Source: Pseudeuparius sepicola
Taxonomy: Eukaryota > Arthropoda > Insecta > Coleoptera > Anthribidae
Length of the DNA stretch: 64,000 nucleotides
NCBI GenBank assembly: GCA_963920635.1
Contig: OY987302.1
Location: forward strand, 41,357,500 to 41,421,499
Reading direction: 5' to 3'
This document shows positions 23,569 through 33,971 of the stretch, one piece after another; position 1 is the first letter of the stretch, and each line of letters starts with the position of its first letter. Under the pieces are notes generated by a model. That model did no database searches, was not told the origin of the DNA, and saw nothing but the letters and a program-made list of their open reading frames with translations. The translations under genes were made by a program, and so were the position numbers.

Positions 23569-24298
23569 CTCTGCAATCATTGAAAAAATATTAATAGACA
23601 CAAAAGGAATTCATTTCAACAAAATGCCAACCAACAAATAAAAATAATTTAAATTATTGGACCTTTCTCAACAAAGTCACTGTCTAAGACGATACATTTT
23701 CTGCGCGTTTTCTGTTGTGTCGCACCAGCCACCTTAACTGATATGGACTTACTGACTGGCAGGCTTCTGTATTTTGTTGACTTAGTTTGTTTATAGTGTG
23801 TGGGGCAGTTTTGAGATACTCGATTTTTGACTCGTACCTATATAAAGTTTCAAAAATTCAGTACTTTGAGATGGCATAGATAATAACACCCTCACCCTCT
23901 ATATTTTGTATTGGACCTTTGCACACCAATATTTTGAGTGGTCCTGTTGACCATTCGACTGTTTTTATGGGATTCCACGGCACACTAGACTTGGCAGATG
24001 CTTTTAAAATACTTATTTTTCCTAAAATTTGACACCCTGCAGAATGGAACTTCCGGATATCTTTTATTCAAATTTGGTATGTAGGGGTTTTGGGGTATTC
24101 TAATTAACGCTGTGGGGTCAGATTTTAAATAAAAAAATCGCTAAATGGTTTCCTTGAAAATGGATTTGCATTTTAAAAATTGTAAAAAGGTCGAAACAAG
24201 CGGCTTTTGAAGGCCTTTAAAACAAAATAAATTTCAGGCGATTATGTTCAAAAATAAAGACTTTACGGATTTGTACAGTTTTAAAGTTGGACACCCTG
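23569..24298. mobile_element. Left-truncated copy of the 19196 foldback family
   Basis: From TCTGCAATCATTGAAAAAAT rightwards it follows the centre and right arm of the complete copy (GATACATTTTCTGCGCGTTT, ACCATTCGACTGTTT, AATAAAAAAATCGCTAAATGG) to the tip AAAGTTGGACACCCTG. The left arm is missing and the right flank is CA rather than TA. Confidence 0.7.
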
Positions 24299-24354
24299 CA
24301 GATATGTTTTTGTTTTAGAAACTATTTGGTTTTTATTTACTAAGAAATCAAAAT

Positions 24355-24437
24355 TTATGATAGTTTCACCTTCATGTATGTTTTTTTAATTTCCCAATTT
24401 GAGGGGGGGGGGGCAAAATTTGAAGCTACGCCACTGT
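24355..24437 (-). mobile_element. hAT-like solo right end
   Basis: A run of G (about 24402-24413) followed by CAAAATTTGAAGCTACGCCACTG. Reversed, the end reads CAGTGGCGTAGCTTC, a form typical of hAT-type inverted repeats (CAGxGGCGTAG). No matching left end or 8-bp duplication found. Confidence 0.4.
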
Positions 24438-24910
24438 ACCGAGTCGAGACATGGTACAAGTTATTTTTATTTATGTCCAATTTGACCACTTGGTTGTCAC
24501 TTGCGTAACTGAAAAACCAGAGGAAATCGCGAGGAGACACGAATTTTATTCCCCCAAATTTTTAATAGGCTCGTCTGCGCAGTCTGTGAGTCTTCATTTT
24601 TCGCATCTTGTAAATTTGTCCTAGAAACCATTGTTTTCTAAATAAACAGGGTTTTTTAGTATAATATACCTGATTTCCAGTCATTGGCGTAATTCTAAAT
24701 AAAACGAAAACAGGAAACACGACTATGAATTACACAACCTAAGAAAAAAGTTTATATTAAGCATGGGTGCCAGCATCCTTCTTATTAGGAAAGATACAGC
24801 AATTAAGCTTGCTGCCATCTAACGGCATTATTACATAATAATAATTATATTCGCTATTCCCGTTTCGTACCTGTTTTTTTTTTATAAAATATGTATTTTT
24901 AAATGGTTTT

Positions 24911-24951
24911 TGCCCCCCCCCCCCTGAAAAACATTGTAACGACGCCCATGC
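24911..24951 (-). mobile_element. hAT-like solo right end
   Basis: A run of C followed by TGAAAAACATTGTAACGACGCCCATG. Reversed, CATGGGCGTCGTTACAATG is another hAT-like end next to a homopolymer. Partner end not found. Confidence 0.3.
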
Positions 24952-25344
24952 CTTTCATAATCATTTTTCCCATTTTCAGTTCCTTAAGAATTACCCCAAT
25001 GGCGTTGCACGCATCTGGAAATTAGCTATATTATTCCAAAAAAACCTATTTATTTTGAAAACAAATTTACAACATACAAAAAATTAGGGAAATTAAATTC
25101 TACGCCACAAATAAATATGCCAAACAAGCTAAATAAACGTACTTGCCTCAGAAAAGTGGTAGGAGTAAAACACGATCATGTCTCCCGGCTATTTTCATTT
25201 GTTTTTGAGTAACAACAATGAGAACCAATAAGTAATCGAATTGCAAAAATGTAACCAAAAAGCGATTTTGAGGTTCAACTGTAACTATTTCTATTTTTTA
25301 AGGAACGCATTTTTGAATATTGGTAAGTGTGATTAAATCTTTAA

Positions 25345-25822
25345 ATAAAGAACCCCAGGAAGGAGCATGACACAGATAGTTCCTGCATATGGCGGGATGT
25401 CGTTTCCGTTTTTACAATGGCACGCACCTTTGAGTTGTTTCGACAAAGTAATCGATTCAGAAGTCCTCATTTTTCGTGAAATCGGTATCTACAATACAAA
25501 TTATAAGACACGTTTTTGTCCTTAAGTTTTAGAATCCATCATAATATAGCAATTCTAATTGTACATTTCCAGTTATGAAGAAGTAGGTACTTACTTACAA
25601 AAACGCCTATGCCACTTTGATACATGACCTCAAAAGTTAATTTAAATTACAAATTTACTTACTGATGGATTATTATCCTCAAGCATTTAGTTTTGGCGGC
25701 CAGAGAAGAAGCAGAGGCCGCAAAGCTAAGCATAATAACTCGACAAAGTATCCAAGTACTACATACTGGCACATATCACGATATCACCGTGTCAGATATC
25801 AAAATATTGTGTCAAAATTTGC
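25345..25822 (+). repeat. Dispersed repeat, family D copy 1
   Basis: About 480 bp whose reverse complement is at 51985-52466. Shared strings include CCATATGC/GCATATGGCGGGATGTCGTTTCC, AATTTACTTAC..GGATTATTATCCTCAA and CAGATATCAAAATATTGTGTCAAAA. The copies differ by many substitutions and indels. Each copy's open frame (25665-25910 here) reflects DNA similarity, not a shared protein, because the indels put the copies in different frames. Confidence 0.65.
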
Positions 25823-26803
25823 CTCCTACACAGGGCGATTTCCGATTTATAATGCCCCTAGGCGACTGAATTTAATATGCCAACGCCCCGGCGGGCACTA
25901 TATGAACTAATATATGGGCCATCGTCACCACGGTGCTTTTGCTAGCCTTGGGTTTACACTTTACACTGCGTTGTTCTTTGTTTTTGGACATTGTTCTTGT
26001 CGTCTTCTATATATTTTGTGGTCGTCTTCATAAAGTTTATTTGGTTATACAGTTTAACAATATTGTTTATGATTTATGTAATTGCAAAGGCATCTAAAAA
26101 TGAACTAAAAGCAGAATCCGCAATAGAGAACTTTGTTGGTTGTTGGAGATTAGATCTTGTTTGAGGTTACAGGTAGAATAAAAGATTTTTTATTTTACTT
26201 ATTATTATTTGGTGCCTATTTATTTATCATATTTTCTAGATATAAACATGGCCCGTTTAAGCATTATTGTTATTTTATGTGGAAGAACAAGAGAAACTTT
26301 GAATAAGGGCTTACATTTGTATGCATTATGTTTACAATCAAGTGCAATAAGTGAAAATCCTCATCAAATAACAGGATACTGCTTTATGATTATAAAAGCC
26401 CCTATCTGACACTCTGTCAACCATATAAGCACAGAAAATCTATTCAGAACAGAGATCTCCTTAATGACAGCTGTCAAATGGACTCCAACTTTGAAGCTTA
26501 ATATTTTCCAAAAGCATTGATATTGAGGTCCACTATTAAATGTTGGCTAATCTACATATTGGGAAGATTATATTTTGGGAAAATATGATTTCATAAGATA
26601 TGTAATTTGATTTGTACTAATTTGAAAGGTACTGTTAAGGAGCTTTCTGTTATGGAACTATATTTTCTGTGATATAAGTCAACTTTAGAAAATAAAGCCT
26701 TTTTGACTGATTTTGAACAAAACCAGAAAATATAATATAAAATAACAAAACAACAAAATGGCATGGGCATAGGGGTCGTATTTCTTATATTCAATGGCGT
26801 ATA
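25823..26803. other. AT-rich DNA, no feature seen
   Basis: No gene, RNA or element boundary recognised up to the mariner insertion. Confidence 0.4.
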
Positions 26804-27170
26804 CAGTGTGACCCATTTGTTTTGGGGTCAGTCTGTAAAAAGTGTATCAATCGTGCGATTTGGCTGATTTTTTTTTTAAATTGCAGAGCTCGATGAACTG
26901 CACATTTGGAACAAAAATTGCCTGGTTCGCATAAAATCCAAAGCCTACTATGACCGTTTTTATGAGCAAAATTTTAAGAAACCATATTAGCGTTTTTTTT
27001 TTAAAAATCTGTGTGCGCCAATGGATTGAGCACCCCTCGAAATGGGTATGTACAAAATTTCATCAAAATATTTCAAGTAATAACGATTTTGTAGAAAAAT
27101 TAAAAATGCAGCCAAGGTACGTCTTTATTTTCAAAAATTCAAAGTTGGCCATGGAAAATAATTGAATTGT
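26804..27170. repeat. Left terminal inverted repeat of the mariner
   Basis: Runs from CAGTGTGACCC to the ATTGAATTGT next to the gene's 3' end. Contains the AAACCATATTAGCG and GGATTGAGCACCCC blocks repeated in the other end. Confidence 0.9.
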
Positions 27171-27219
27171 AATAATACAACCTTATGCTTATAAACACAA
27201 AACATAAAAACAATTAAAA

Positions 27220-28296
27220 TTATAAAATTTTTGTAACTTCTACCAAGCCTCCATTTTCTACAATGCATTTGTCGTTCCTCTTGCGTACATTCAAAATTAC
27301 ATTTCGTATTTGCTGTGGAGTAATTTCCTCACAACTACGGTTTATCCTAGCTTGCAGTTCTTGTAAATTATGGGGTCTTGACTTATAAACATTTTGCTTA
27401 AGTGTACCCCAAAGAAAAAAATCTAAAGGAGTTAAGTCCGGAGATCTCGGTGGCCACTCACAGAAAGGACTATTTCGCCCTATCCAACAGTTTTCAAAAT
27501 TATTATCTAGCCAGTTTCTGATTAAACGAGCATTATGAATAGGACTGCCATCTAACTGTAACTTTAAATTTAAACGGTATCTTAATGGTAACTCATCTAA
27601 AGCATTTCTAAATTCAATTTCTAGAAAATTCAAGAAGCCAGCCGCATTCAAATTCCCTTCAAAGAAAAATGGGCCAATTATTCTGTCGCGTAGTATTCCA
27701 CACCAAACGTTAATTTTTTGTGAATATTGTCTCCTTGCATTTATTATAAACTCTGGATTTTCAGCTGACCAGTGACGGCAGTTTTGACTTGATACTACAC
27801 CATTTGTAGTAAACGTGGCTTCGTCGGTGAATAAAATTTCATTTAAAAAGTTGCCATTATGGAGATATTCACCTTGCAGCCAATAGCAAAATTCTAATCT
27901 TCTCTCCTCATCTCCTGGTTCCAGGGTGTGCAAAAATTTTGGCTCAAACGGTTTTATTTTGTTTTGTCTCAAACATCTCCTTATACTCTCTCTGGGTATA
28001 TGAAGGTCTAAACTAGCCGTTCGAACACTATTTCGAGGATTGTCACTAAAGTATTGCAGAATTTGATTGTTATTTTCAACAAGTCCACGGCGTCCATTTT
28101 GCCTAGTTTTTAATAAATTTTTAGAAATCGATCCAGTTTCATCAAAAATATTGTTTATACGTTGTACAGTACTTCGACTCACTGATCTACCTGGGTGCCT
28201 ATTGTTAAATTCGGCCGCAGCTTCTGCTGCCGAGCGCTCGTTGTCGCCCACGAGTCGAACAATTTCTATTTTGTCTCTTATGCTTAAATATTCCAT
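27220..28296 (-). CDS. Mariner-like transposase, DD37D
   Basis: A 358-residue DDE transposase that would cut out and reinsert the surrounding element in the nucleus. The ATG at 28294-28296 (MEYLSIRDKIEIVRL) is preferred to an in-frame start 10 codons earlier because family members begin directly at the helix-turn-helix. Residues 5-60 form a first helix-turn-helix (EIVRLVGD, RSTVQRI), followed by a basic linker (RQNGRRG, 65-71), and 75-115 a second (RESIRRCLR). The catalytic triad is visible: D158 in LFTDE, D249 in LQLDG and D287 in RSPDLTPLDFFLWG, with 37 residues between the last two, the spacing used in DD37D mariner relatives. WIGRNSPFCEWPP lies just before the third aspartate. Length is normal and no stop or frameshift is present. 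Confidence 0.93.
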   Translation of the reverse strand: MEYLSIRDKIEIVRLVGDNERSAAEAAAEFNNRHPGRSVSRSTVQRINNIFDETGSISKNLLKTRQNGRRGLVENNNQILQYFSDNPRNSVRTASLDLHIPRESIRRCLRQNKIKPFEPKFLHTLEPGDEERRLEFCYWLQGEYLHNGNFLNEILFTDEATFTTNGVVSSQNCRHWSAENPEFIINARRQYSQKINVWCGILRDRIIGPFFFEGNLNAAGFLNFLEIEFRNALDELPLRYRLNLKLQLDGSPIHNARLIRNWLDNNFENCWIGRNSPFCEWPPRSPDLTPLDFFLWGTLKQNVYKSRPHNLQELQARINRSCEEITPQQIRNVILNVRKRNDKCIVENGGLVEVTKIL

Positions 28297-28373
28297 AATT
28301 ATGATAATTAATTGTATTGAGCACAAACAATTTCTGAACTCAATTTAGACAGTTTGACACTTAATAAAAGTAA

Positions 28374-28742
28374 ACAATTCAATTATTTTCCATGGCCAAC
28401 TTTGAATTTTTGAAAATAAAGACGTACCTTGGCTGCATTTTTAATTTTTCTACAAAATCGTTATTACTTGAAATATTTTGATGAAATTTTGTACATACCC
28501 ATTTCGAGGGGTGCTCAATCCATTGGCGCACACAGATTTTTTCAAAAAAAAAACGCTAATATGGTTTCTTAAAATTTTGCTCATAAAAACGGTCATAGTA
28601 TGCTTTGGATTTTATGCGAACCAGGCAATTTTTGTTCAAAATTCGCAGTTCATCGAGCTCTACAATTTAAAAAAAAAATCAGCCAAATCGCACGATTGAT
28701 ACACTTTTTACAGACTGACCCCAAAACAAATGGGTCACACTG
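28374..28742. repeat. Right terminal inverted repeat of the mariner
   Basis: Inverse of 26804-27170; lies upstream of the transposase start, so it also carries whatever promoter the gene uses. Confidence 0.9.
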
Positions 28743-28904
28743 TAGAGCTTTGACTCTTTCCTGGGATTCTTTATTCAAAGGGTTACGGTTAATAGGTTGG
28801 CCTTCTTTTCTGAAACATTCTGAGACCTGCTTTCCTGAAACCACAAAAATTCTTGCTTTGTGTTTAGAGGATAATAATTGTGAAAATTAAATTTGAGTAA
28901 GTAC

Positions 28905-29110
28905 AATTACCTTTCTAACGGTTGCCGGCGCCAATGGAGCCAGCCCCAGCGCACCGAAGGCGTTAAAACCGGGGTCGCAGGTCATCCTAATCGCGAGAAA
29001 GTGAACACGCGGCCGTCCAGCTCCACCCGACATGCACTCGCGCCCCGGGCGGACGGGCCGGCCGACGCGACGCGGGGACGGGCGCACGCCACGGGGCACA
29101 AACTAATAAC
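28905..29110. other. CpG-rich island
   Basis: Strikingly GC- and CpG-rich (GGACGGGCCGGCCGACGCGA and similar) within DNA that is about two-thirds A+T. In insects such islands usually mark a coding exon or promoter-proximal sequence of a conserved gene. Open frames cover it on both strands, as expected from high GC. Confidence 0.6.
28911..29033 (-). CDS. Possible first coding exon, unknown gene
   Basis: On the minus strand an ATG at 29031-29033 opens 41 codons ending TVRK directly at a splice-donor-like AAAG|GTAATT (intron begins at 28910). A second in-frame ATG at 28983-28985 would give 25 codons (MTCDPGFNAFGALGLAPLAP then ATVRK). Third codon positions are mostly G or C, unlike neighbouring DNA. 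No acceptor or downstream exon can be tied to it; following sequence on this strand is soon replaced by the mariner insertion. The overlapping frame ending WGWLHWRRQPLER is an alternative reading. I do not recognise either product. Confidence 0.3.
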
Positions 29111-29128
29111 TTTGGCCTGGCGAGCGTT

Positions 29129-29437
29129 ATGAGAGCAATAATTATGCCCGCCACTAAATGGGGCCCGCAACGAAACAACGGCTACTCTACAAAATATGCA
29201 TGGGAGAGAACAGTTAGAACGGTCATGAACGCGGGCGTGCACCGTGAAGGATGTTCGTGGAAGGAAGACTTAGAAAAAGTTGCAACCTATCGTGTGGAGC
29301 AACATCGCGCTAAAAGTTCGTTAGAAATTTTATGTGATAGTTTTGGTCATCCAAGAGGAATATTTATTGAGCATTCCTACCTGGAGAAGGATCATGAGGA
29401 CCTACCAACAAATAGAATAGAAGCCTACAAGAAATAA
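29129..29437 (+). CDS. Unrecognised 102-codon frame
   Basis: Begins at the edge of the CpG island and ends TAA. The product is hydrophilic (WKEDLEKVATYRVEQHRAKS, then LEILCDSFGHPRG) with no membrane segment, signal peptide or motif I know. Its first third lies in GC-rich DNA, where long frames arise easily. It could be an exon, a fragment of an old element, or chance. Confidence 0.2.
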   Translation: MRAIIMPATKWGPQRNNGYSTKYAWERTVRTVMNAGVHREGCSWKEDLEKVATYRVEQHRAKSSLEILCDSFGHPRGIFIEHSYLEKDHEDLPTNRIEAYKK

Positions 29438-30390
29438 TGTGCTGAGCAGGCATAGTGTCCTTGCTTTTATCGTAAACATGTGAAGGATACCTATAACTTT
29501 ACAGTCTCTGCTCCACAAACGCAGCTTTGCGAAGCTTTTCCCGAAGCTGTGTCTGTGGAGCTGAAACTGTAGTCATAATATATATCTACCCTTCGTTTCG
29601 TATTATCCGACTCCACTTTAAGAAATTGACCATTTTCTTCTTTATTGATTTTTTATTTTTTACTCGCAGAGTAATTTCTATACATAACACGAAATGTGAA
29701 ACACCTGAAATGAAAGTCCACGAAAATTTTAGAAAACATTTTTAACCTAATCGTTAGTCAGTCAGTCTAAGCGCCATCCGTATGTTATTAATGTAGGAAT
29801 GGGCGGTTAGACTGAGTTTTTCATTGCACTTCTTTCGTTTGCCGGACAGTAGGTACAAACTGCGAAACTTGAAGTTTTAAGTTTTTTTTTAATAATTAGG
29901 TACTATCTAGATCCATTCTAAATTTAATTATGGTCAATGTTGTGTAGACTGAAATGTAAATATAGGTACCTACTTAAACGAAGATTAACACAAGCATTAG
30001 AAATACGTTTATTTCGAATCAATAAAATTTCGATTAACTAAAAATTCAACAATTTTCTAAAATAAAAAGTGCACTACCAAATGATAAAAATTATCAATAA
30101 ATGAAACTTTCCCTCAGTATGTTATCAGGTTATCAAGGCTGGTATAATATAAAGAATGTTATCAGATACTAACAAAACTTATATTTTTTTAAACTGAACA
30201 CCTTATATAAAATATTTACCATTATCTTTTACCGTTTTTGAAATATCGAATTTTGCAATCTTGTTGCATGGAAAATTCATAAATTCCTGAGCTTTCAAAG
30301 TGAAATGATAGATTAATAAATGTCAAGTTAAAATGTCATGACAACAGAAACAATAGCCTAGCCACCTGTCTGACATTGTACCCTCCTGTG
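29438..30390. other. AT-rich DNA, no feature seen
   Basis: No recognisable gene or repeat boundary. Confidence 0.4.
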
Positions 30391-30396
30391 TTCTAT

Positions 30397-33300
30397 CCTC
30401 AGAGAAATAACCAAGGATAGAGGGAGCAAAAGCATAAAAATGTACACGTTTTTAAGGACGGAAATAACCTCGCGACGACCTTCATTTGACCGTGTTCCTA
30501 ACTAGGATAAATGTTGCTAAAACAGAAATTGGGTACTGGAGCGCAAAAATTGCGCAAGTGTCTGTAAGATGGCGCTGGAGTTGGAGAGCGGCCATTGGTA
30601 CAGAGCGAGAATAAAAAGTAATGTTTCGCCTTGCTAAAATAAGTTTCCGTTCCTTATAAGTTGTTTTGTTGCCCGGCAAGGTCGTTGGTCGGAACCAGGG
30701 GTCTAGGGGGAGGCAGGCGGACCAACCCCCTTTTTTATACAAATAACAGCACATCGCTCCCATCCTGGCGTATTTTGGGATTGAAACTGTGAATTGTTAA
30801 ACACAAAATAATAATATGAATATTTACGCTCCTTTATTTTTCTATATTTTTTCATTGTTATTAAGAATATTGTTGAGTAAAATATTAAGTAAGAGAACTA
30901 CCTACCGGCTGTCAAATCTACTGTCATGACATAATAATTCTCCCTCAAAACCGCATGAATGATCACAATACTTACCCTAACTGACATTTAGAATTTATGT
31001 CACTATAGTTTTATCTTTTATCATTCTATTAACTTTTCATTAAGTACTTAATATTGATAAACCGAAAGAAATTAAAATTCTGTTGTATTTGATCCAAAGT
31101 TGATGTAAAGTTGTGAATTTTGTTAGATACGTGAAATACCTACTATTTGCTGATATCTTAATATATGTATTATTTTGGCATACATTTAGAGTAATGGAAA
31201 ATGTAATGTAAATAAATTTATAGGTATTACCATAGAAGAATTTACGTAAATTCTTCTATGGTACTACCTAAATGCTTGCCGGTACATCAACTTTGTGTCA
31301 AACAGGATTTTAAAGCGTTAATATAATTTTCTTTTGAAAAAGACATATTCTTATCGATATTTTTTAGTAATAATAAAAAGTAACAAAATTATAGAATGAT
31401 ACTCGTATATTATGTTGTATAGCTAGTGATATAAAATAGTTTTTACGAAGTAATGACTTTTTAAAATTTTAAGAAATTTTATAAATAGGAAATAGGCGCT
31501 TATGTAACATTAAAATAGAAACGACTTATTCAAGTTAAACGTTAGGGATTTTATTTTTTAAATATAATTTTTGACAGATAGCGAAAGTCACGTGACCACG
31601 TTTGAGTCGGTTATTTTTCCTCGTTTTTAATCGAAAGGTAACCCCAAAGTTAACTGCATATGTGTTCTATTATTATCCGTTAATAAAAAAATATGTTTAA
31701 ATTAATAAAAAGATACATTTTGCACCATCTTCATTTTTTCCAAAAAGGTTTTTTGGTTATAACTTTTGTTTGACGTTCGATTGTTTTTTTCCAAACGACA
31801 TTACATTGTTTGGAAAAAACTGCAACAAACTGGTTTTTAAATCATTAATTTGTCTCAAAAAATACGGAATGGTTAAAGTGAATGTTCCTAGCACCTTCAG
31901 GCGGACACCCTGTACCTAATAAAAATATTATTAAACAAATAATAGTACTTTTTGAAATTGAGCCAATGTGTTGACAGGTGGCCGTGATTACAGCCCAAAA
32001 GTAAAGTTACACACATTGTTTAATGTGCTTTTTGAACCCAACAAAAAAAAGTTTATCAAAATCGGTAAACAAATAAAGATATTTTACCAGGGTGGTAACT
32101 CCTTAACGGAGGTCACACTGTAGATGTTTAACATATAGGTACAGAAGATGTTCTTTCGCATCAATATATCGTTTTCTTTTTTCATTTTTTATTTTCGAGA
32201 TATGTATTTATCTTAATTATTGCGTTACTTAAAATGTGTGTTTGAATGTAGTGTTAATGCAAACGAAGAAACACCTTATGTAAACTAAACATAATTTTGT
32301 AGAACTTTTAAGCCAGCAATACTATACCTACAGAAAACGTGCCGAATAACATTCTTTAACTAAAGATATGCCTTTAACAGTAAAAAACACAGTTGACATT
32401 CAAGTGACCTTGAAAACGTCGTCTGCCTACAAGTGAAAACGTGCGTCTTACATTGCACCCCATATGCTTCAACTTTTATGTGATTTTTTGCGACTTTCGT
32501 TTTTGATATATTTATAATATCTGCATTTATTATAATGGAACACCCGGTATAGATAATTTTCGACATACCTATACATATAGAGACATAGACATATGAATCC
32601 TCCCCTAATGTCAGTTTATATGCTAACGATTGTGTTTTCCTCACGAAAAATACATAACGGCGACATACGTATAAATAATGCAAAGTCAACTAAAGCAGTT
32701 TTTAGTGCCGCCGTGTACCTTTCAAGCTAAAAATCGATGAACCATTGCTAAAAAGAGAGGGGTTAAAATCACAAATCGGAGTCTTTGAGCTACGGGGGTC
32801 TCCCGAATATACCTTTTGAAGTTTTATATTATTTTAATATTAAAAATTCGCAATTCATTGTATATAATAATATGGAAGTAATACAAAAACGTAAAAAAGT
32901 AATCAGACAGCTTAGTTGCTTAAATATTATATCGCCAAAACGTAAAATTGATCATATGAACATAATATATGTAATTATTAAATTGGACCTGTAACAACAG
33001 CGTCAACCGTTCATCGATCGTCTGTTTTTCGCGCCATCTGATAAACAATAGCTACACTTTTGGTATTCCCGCTGCATAATTTAAGGGTATTTTGCCTATG
33101 TTTTTTATTTACAACAAGACTGGATAATTACAATGTTTACTACCGGGTTTTCGTTCCGAGCATATTCGGAAACCTCTGCCCATCTTAACGAAGGTAAAAT
33201 TCCGGATCAAGAGACAAAATAGACGAATTTATGCCGGCATAAAGTTTGAAATTCAAAAAAAATTCTCGCCCATAACTTTTAAACTAGTGTCATTAGTATC

Positions 33301-33965
33301 TATGGATATTTTAAAAATACCCGTGTTTTTTGTAATCCTTTGAAATTCGCTACTTTTTCCAGCTAGTTGGAAATAAAAATACATTGATACAGGCAACCAA
33401 ACATACAATGGCGAGGCGAGGTAAACGAGGTAAACAAACATTCCGGCATTTACCTGTGATGAGTTATATCCTGAGAAATATCAATTTGGCACACTTTCTG
33501 CGTCCCATTGAATTCAAAATAAGTCACTATATCCTAAATACTAATGAATAGTCTATAAATTAGCAAAAACACATTTGAAAACACGAAAAATACATACGTA
33601 AACAATCGAAAAACCTGACTCGCTGAGGAACACAAATACTGCCGAGTAATGAACGCGGCGGCAACGGCGGCGTTGTCATGTTCGGCGGTTTGAGGTATCT
33701 GTTGACGATTTTATTAAAGTTATAATTAGCTACTATAATTACAGCGCGATTTAGTTTTAGTTTAAATTGTTCCATACAAGGAATTAACAGTTATATTGTT
33801 AATTTAGTTTAATGGGAGGTGTGCCTTCATTTAATCCCATTATTAAACCCGTCTATTTTGAAATGAAATGCTGTAAACAATGGAGTACGTGGCATCACTC
33901 AAAAATATATGTTGGCTCTGTTCTTTTTGTTATTACTCCCTCTATCCTTAGTTATTTCTCTGAGG
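30397..33965. mobile_element. Candidate 3.6-kb element with 30-bp inverted ends
   Basis: CCTCAGAGAAATAACCAAGG then ATAGAGGGAG at the left is matched, with one change, by the inverse at 33936-33965. Directly outside each end is TTCTAT (30391-30396 and 33966-33971), a possible 6-bp target duplication. The interior has no transposase I can recognise, only AT-rich DNA, a short palindrome (31221-31270) and two isolated mariner-type tips (ending 31912 and 32547). A weak resemblance of the ends to P-element termini (GAAATAAC followed by AAGG) may be chance. The alternative is two unrelated solo copies of one repeat in opposite orientation. Confidence 0.45.
31221..31270. repeat. 50-bp palindrome
   Basis: TAGGTATTACCATAGAAGAA and its continuation TTTAC are followed at once by the inverse, with one mismatched pair and no loop. 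Could form a cruciform or be the fused tips of a lost element. Confidence 0.7.
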
Positions 33966-33971
33966 TTCTAT

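Larger units (their letters stand above)
26804..28742 (-). mobile_element. Intact mariner-like transposon, 1939 bp
   Basis: A TA dinucleotide flanks each side. Ends are CAGTGTGACCCATTTG and the exact inverse. Terminal inverted repeats of about 370 bp (26804-27170 and 28374-28742) are nearly identical, differing by a few substitutions and a 2-bp length difference. Between them lies one uninterrupted transposase gene on the minus strand. Long inverted repeats, TA duplication and intact frame together suggest recent and possibly still active transposition. Confidence 0.93.

Noticed and set aside
24355..24951. Two homopolymer-adjacent hAT-like ends as one element
   Set aside because: Both are right-hand ends in the same orientation, so they cannot be the two ends of one insertion.
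25665..25910. 81-codon frame sharing RYQNIVSK with a frame at 51900-52175
   Set aside because: The resemblance comes from DNA-level repeat copies with indels that change frame; there is no conserved protein.
32360..32689. 109-codon minus frame
   Set aside because: It starts in AT-rich DNA and runs through a solo mariner-type tip at 32547; composition is not protein-like.
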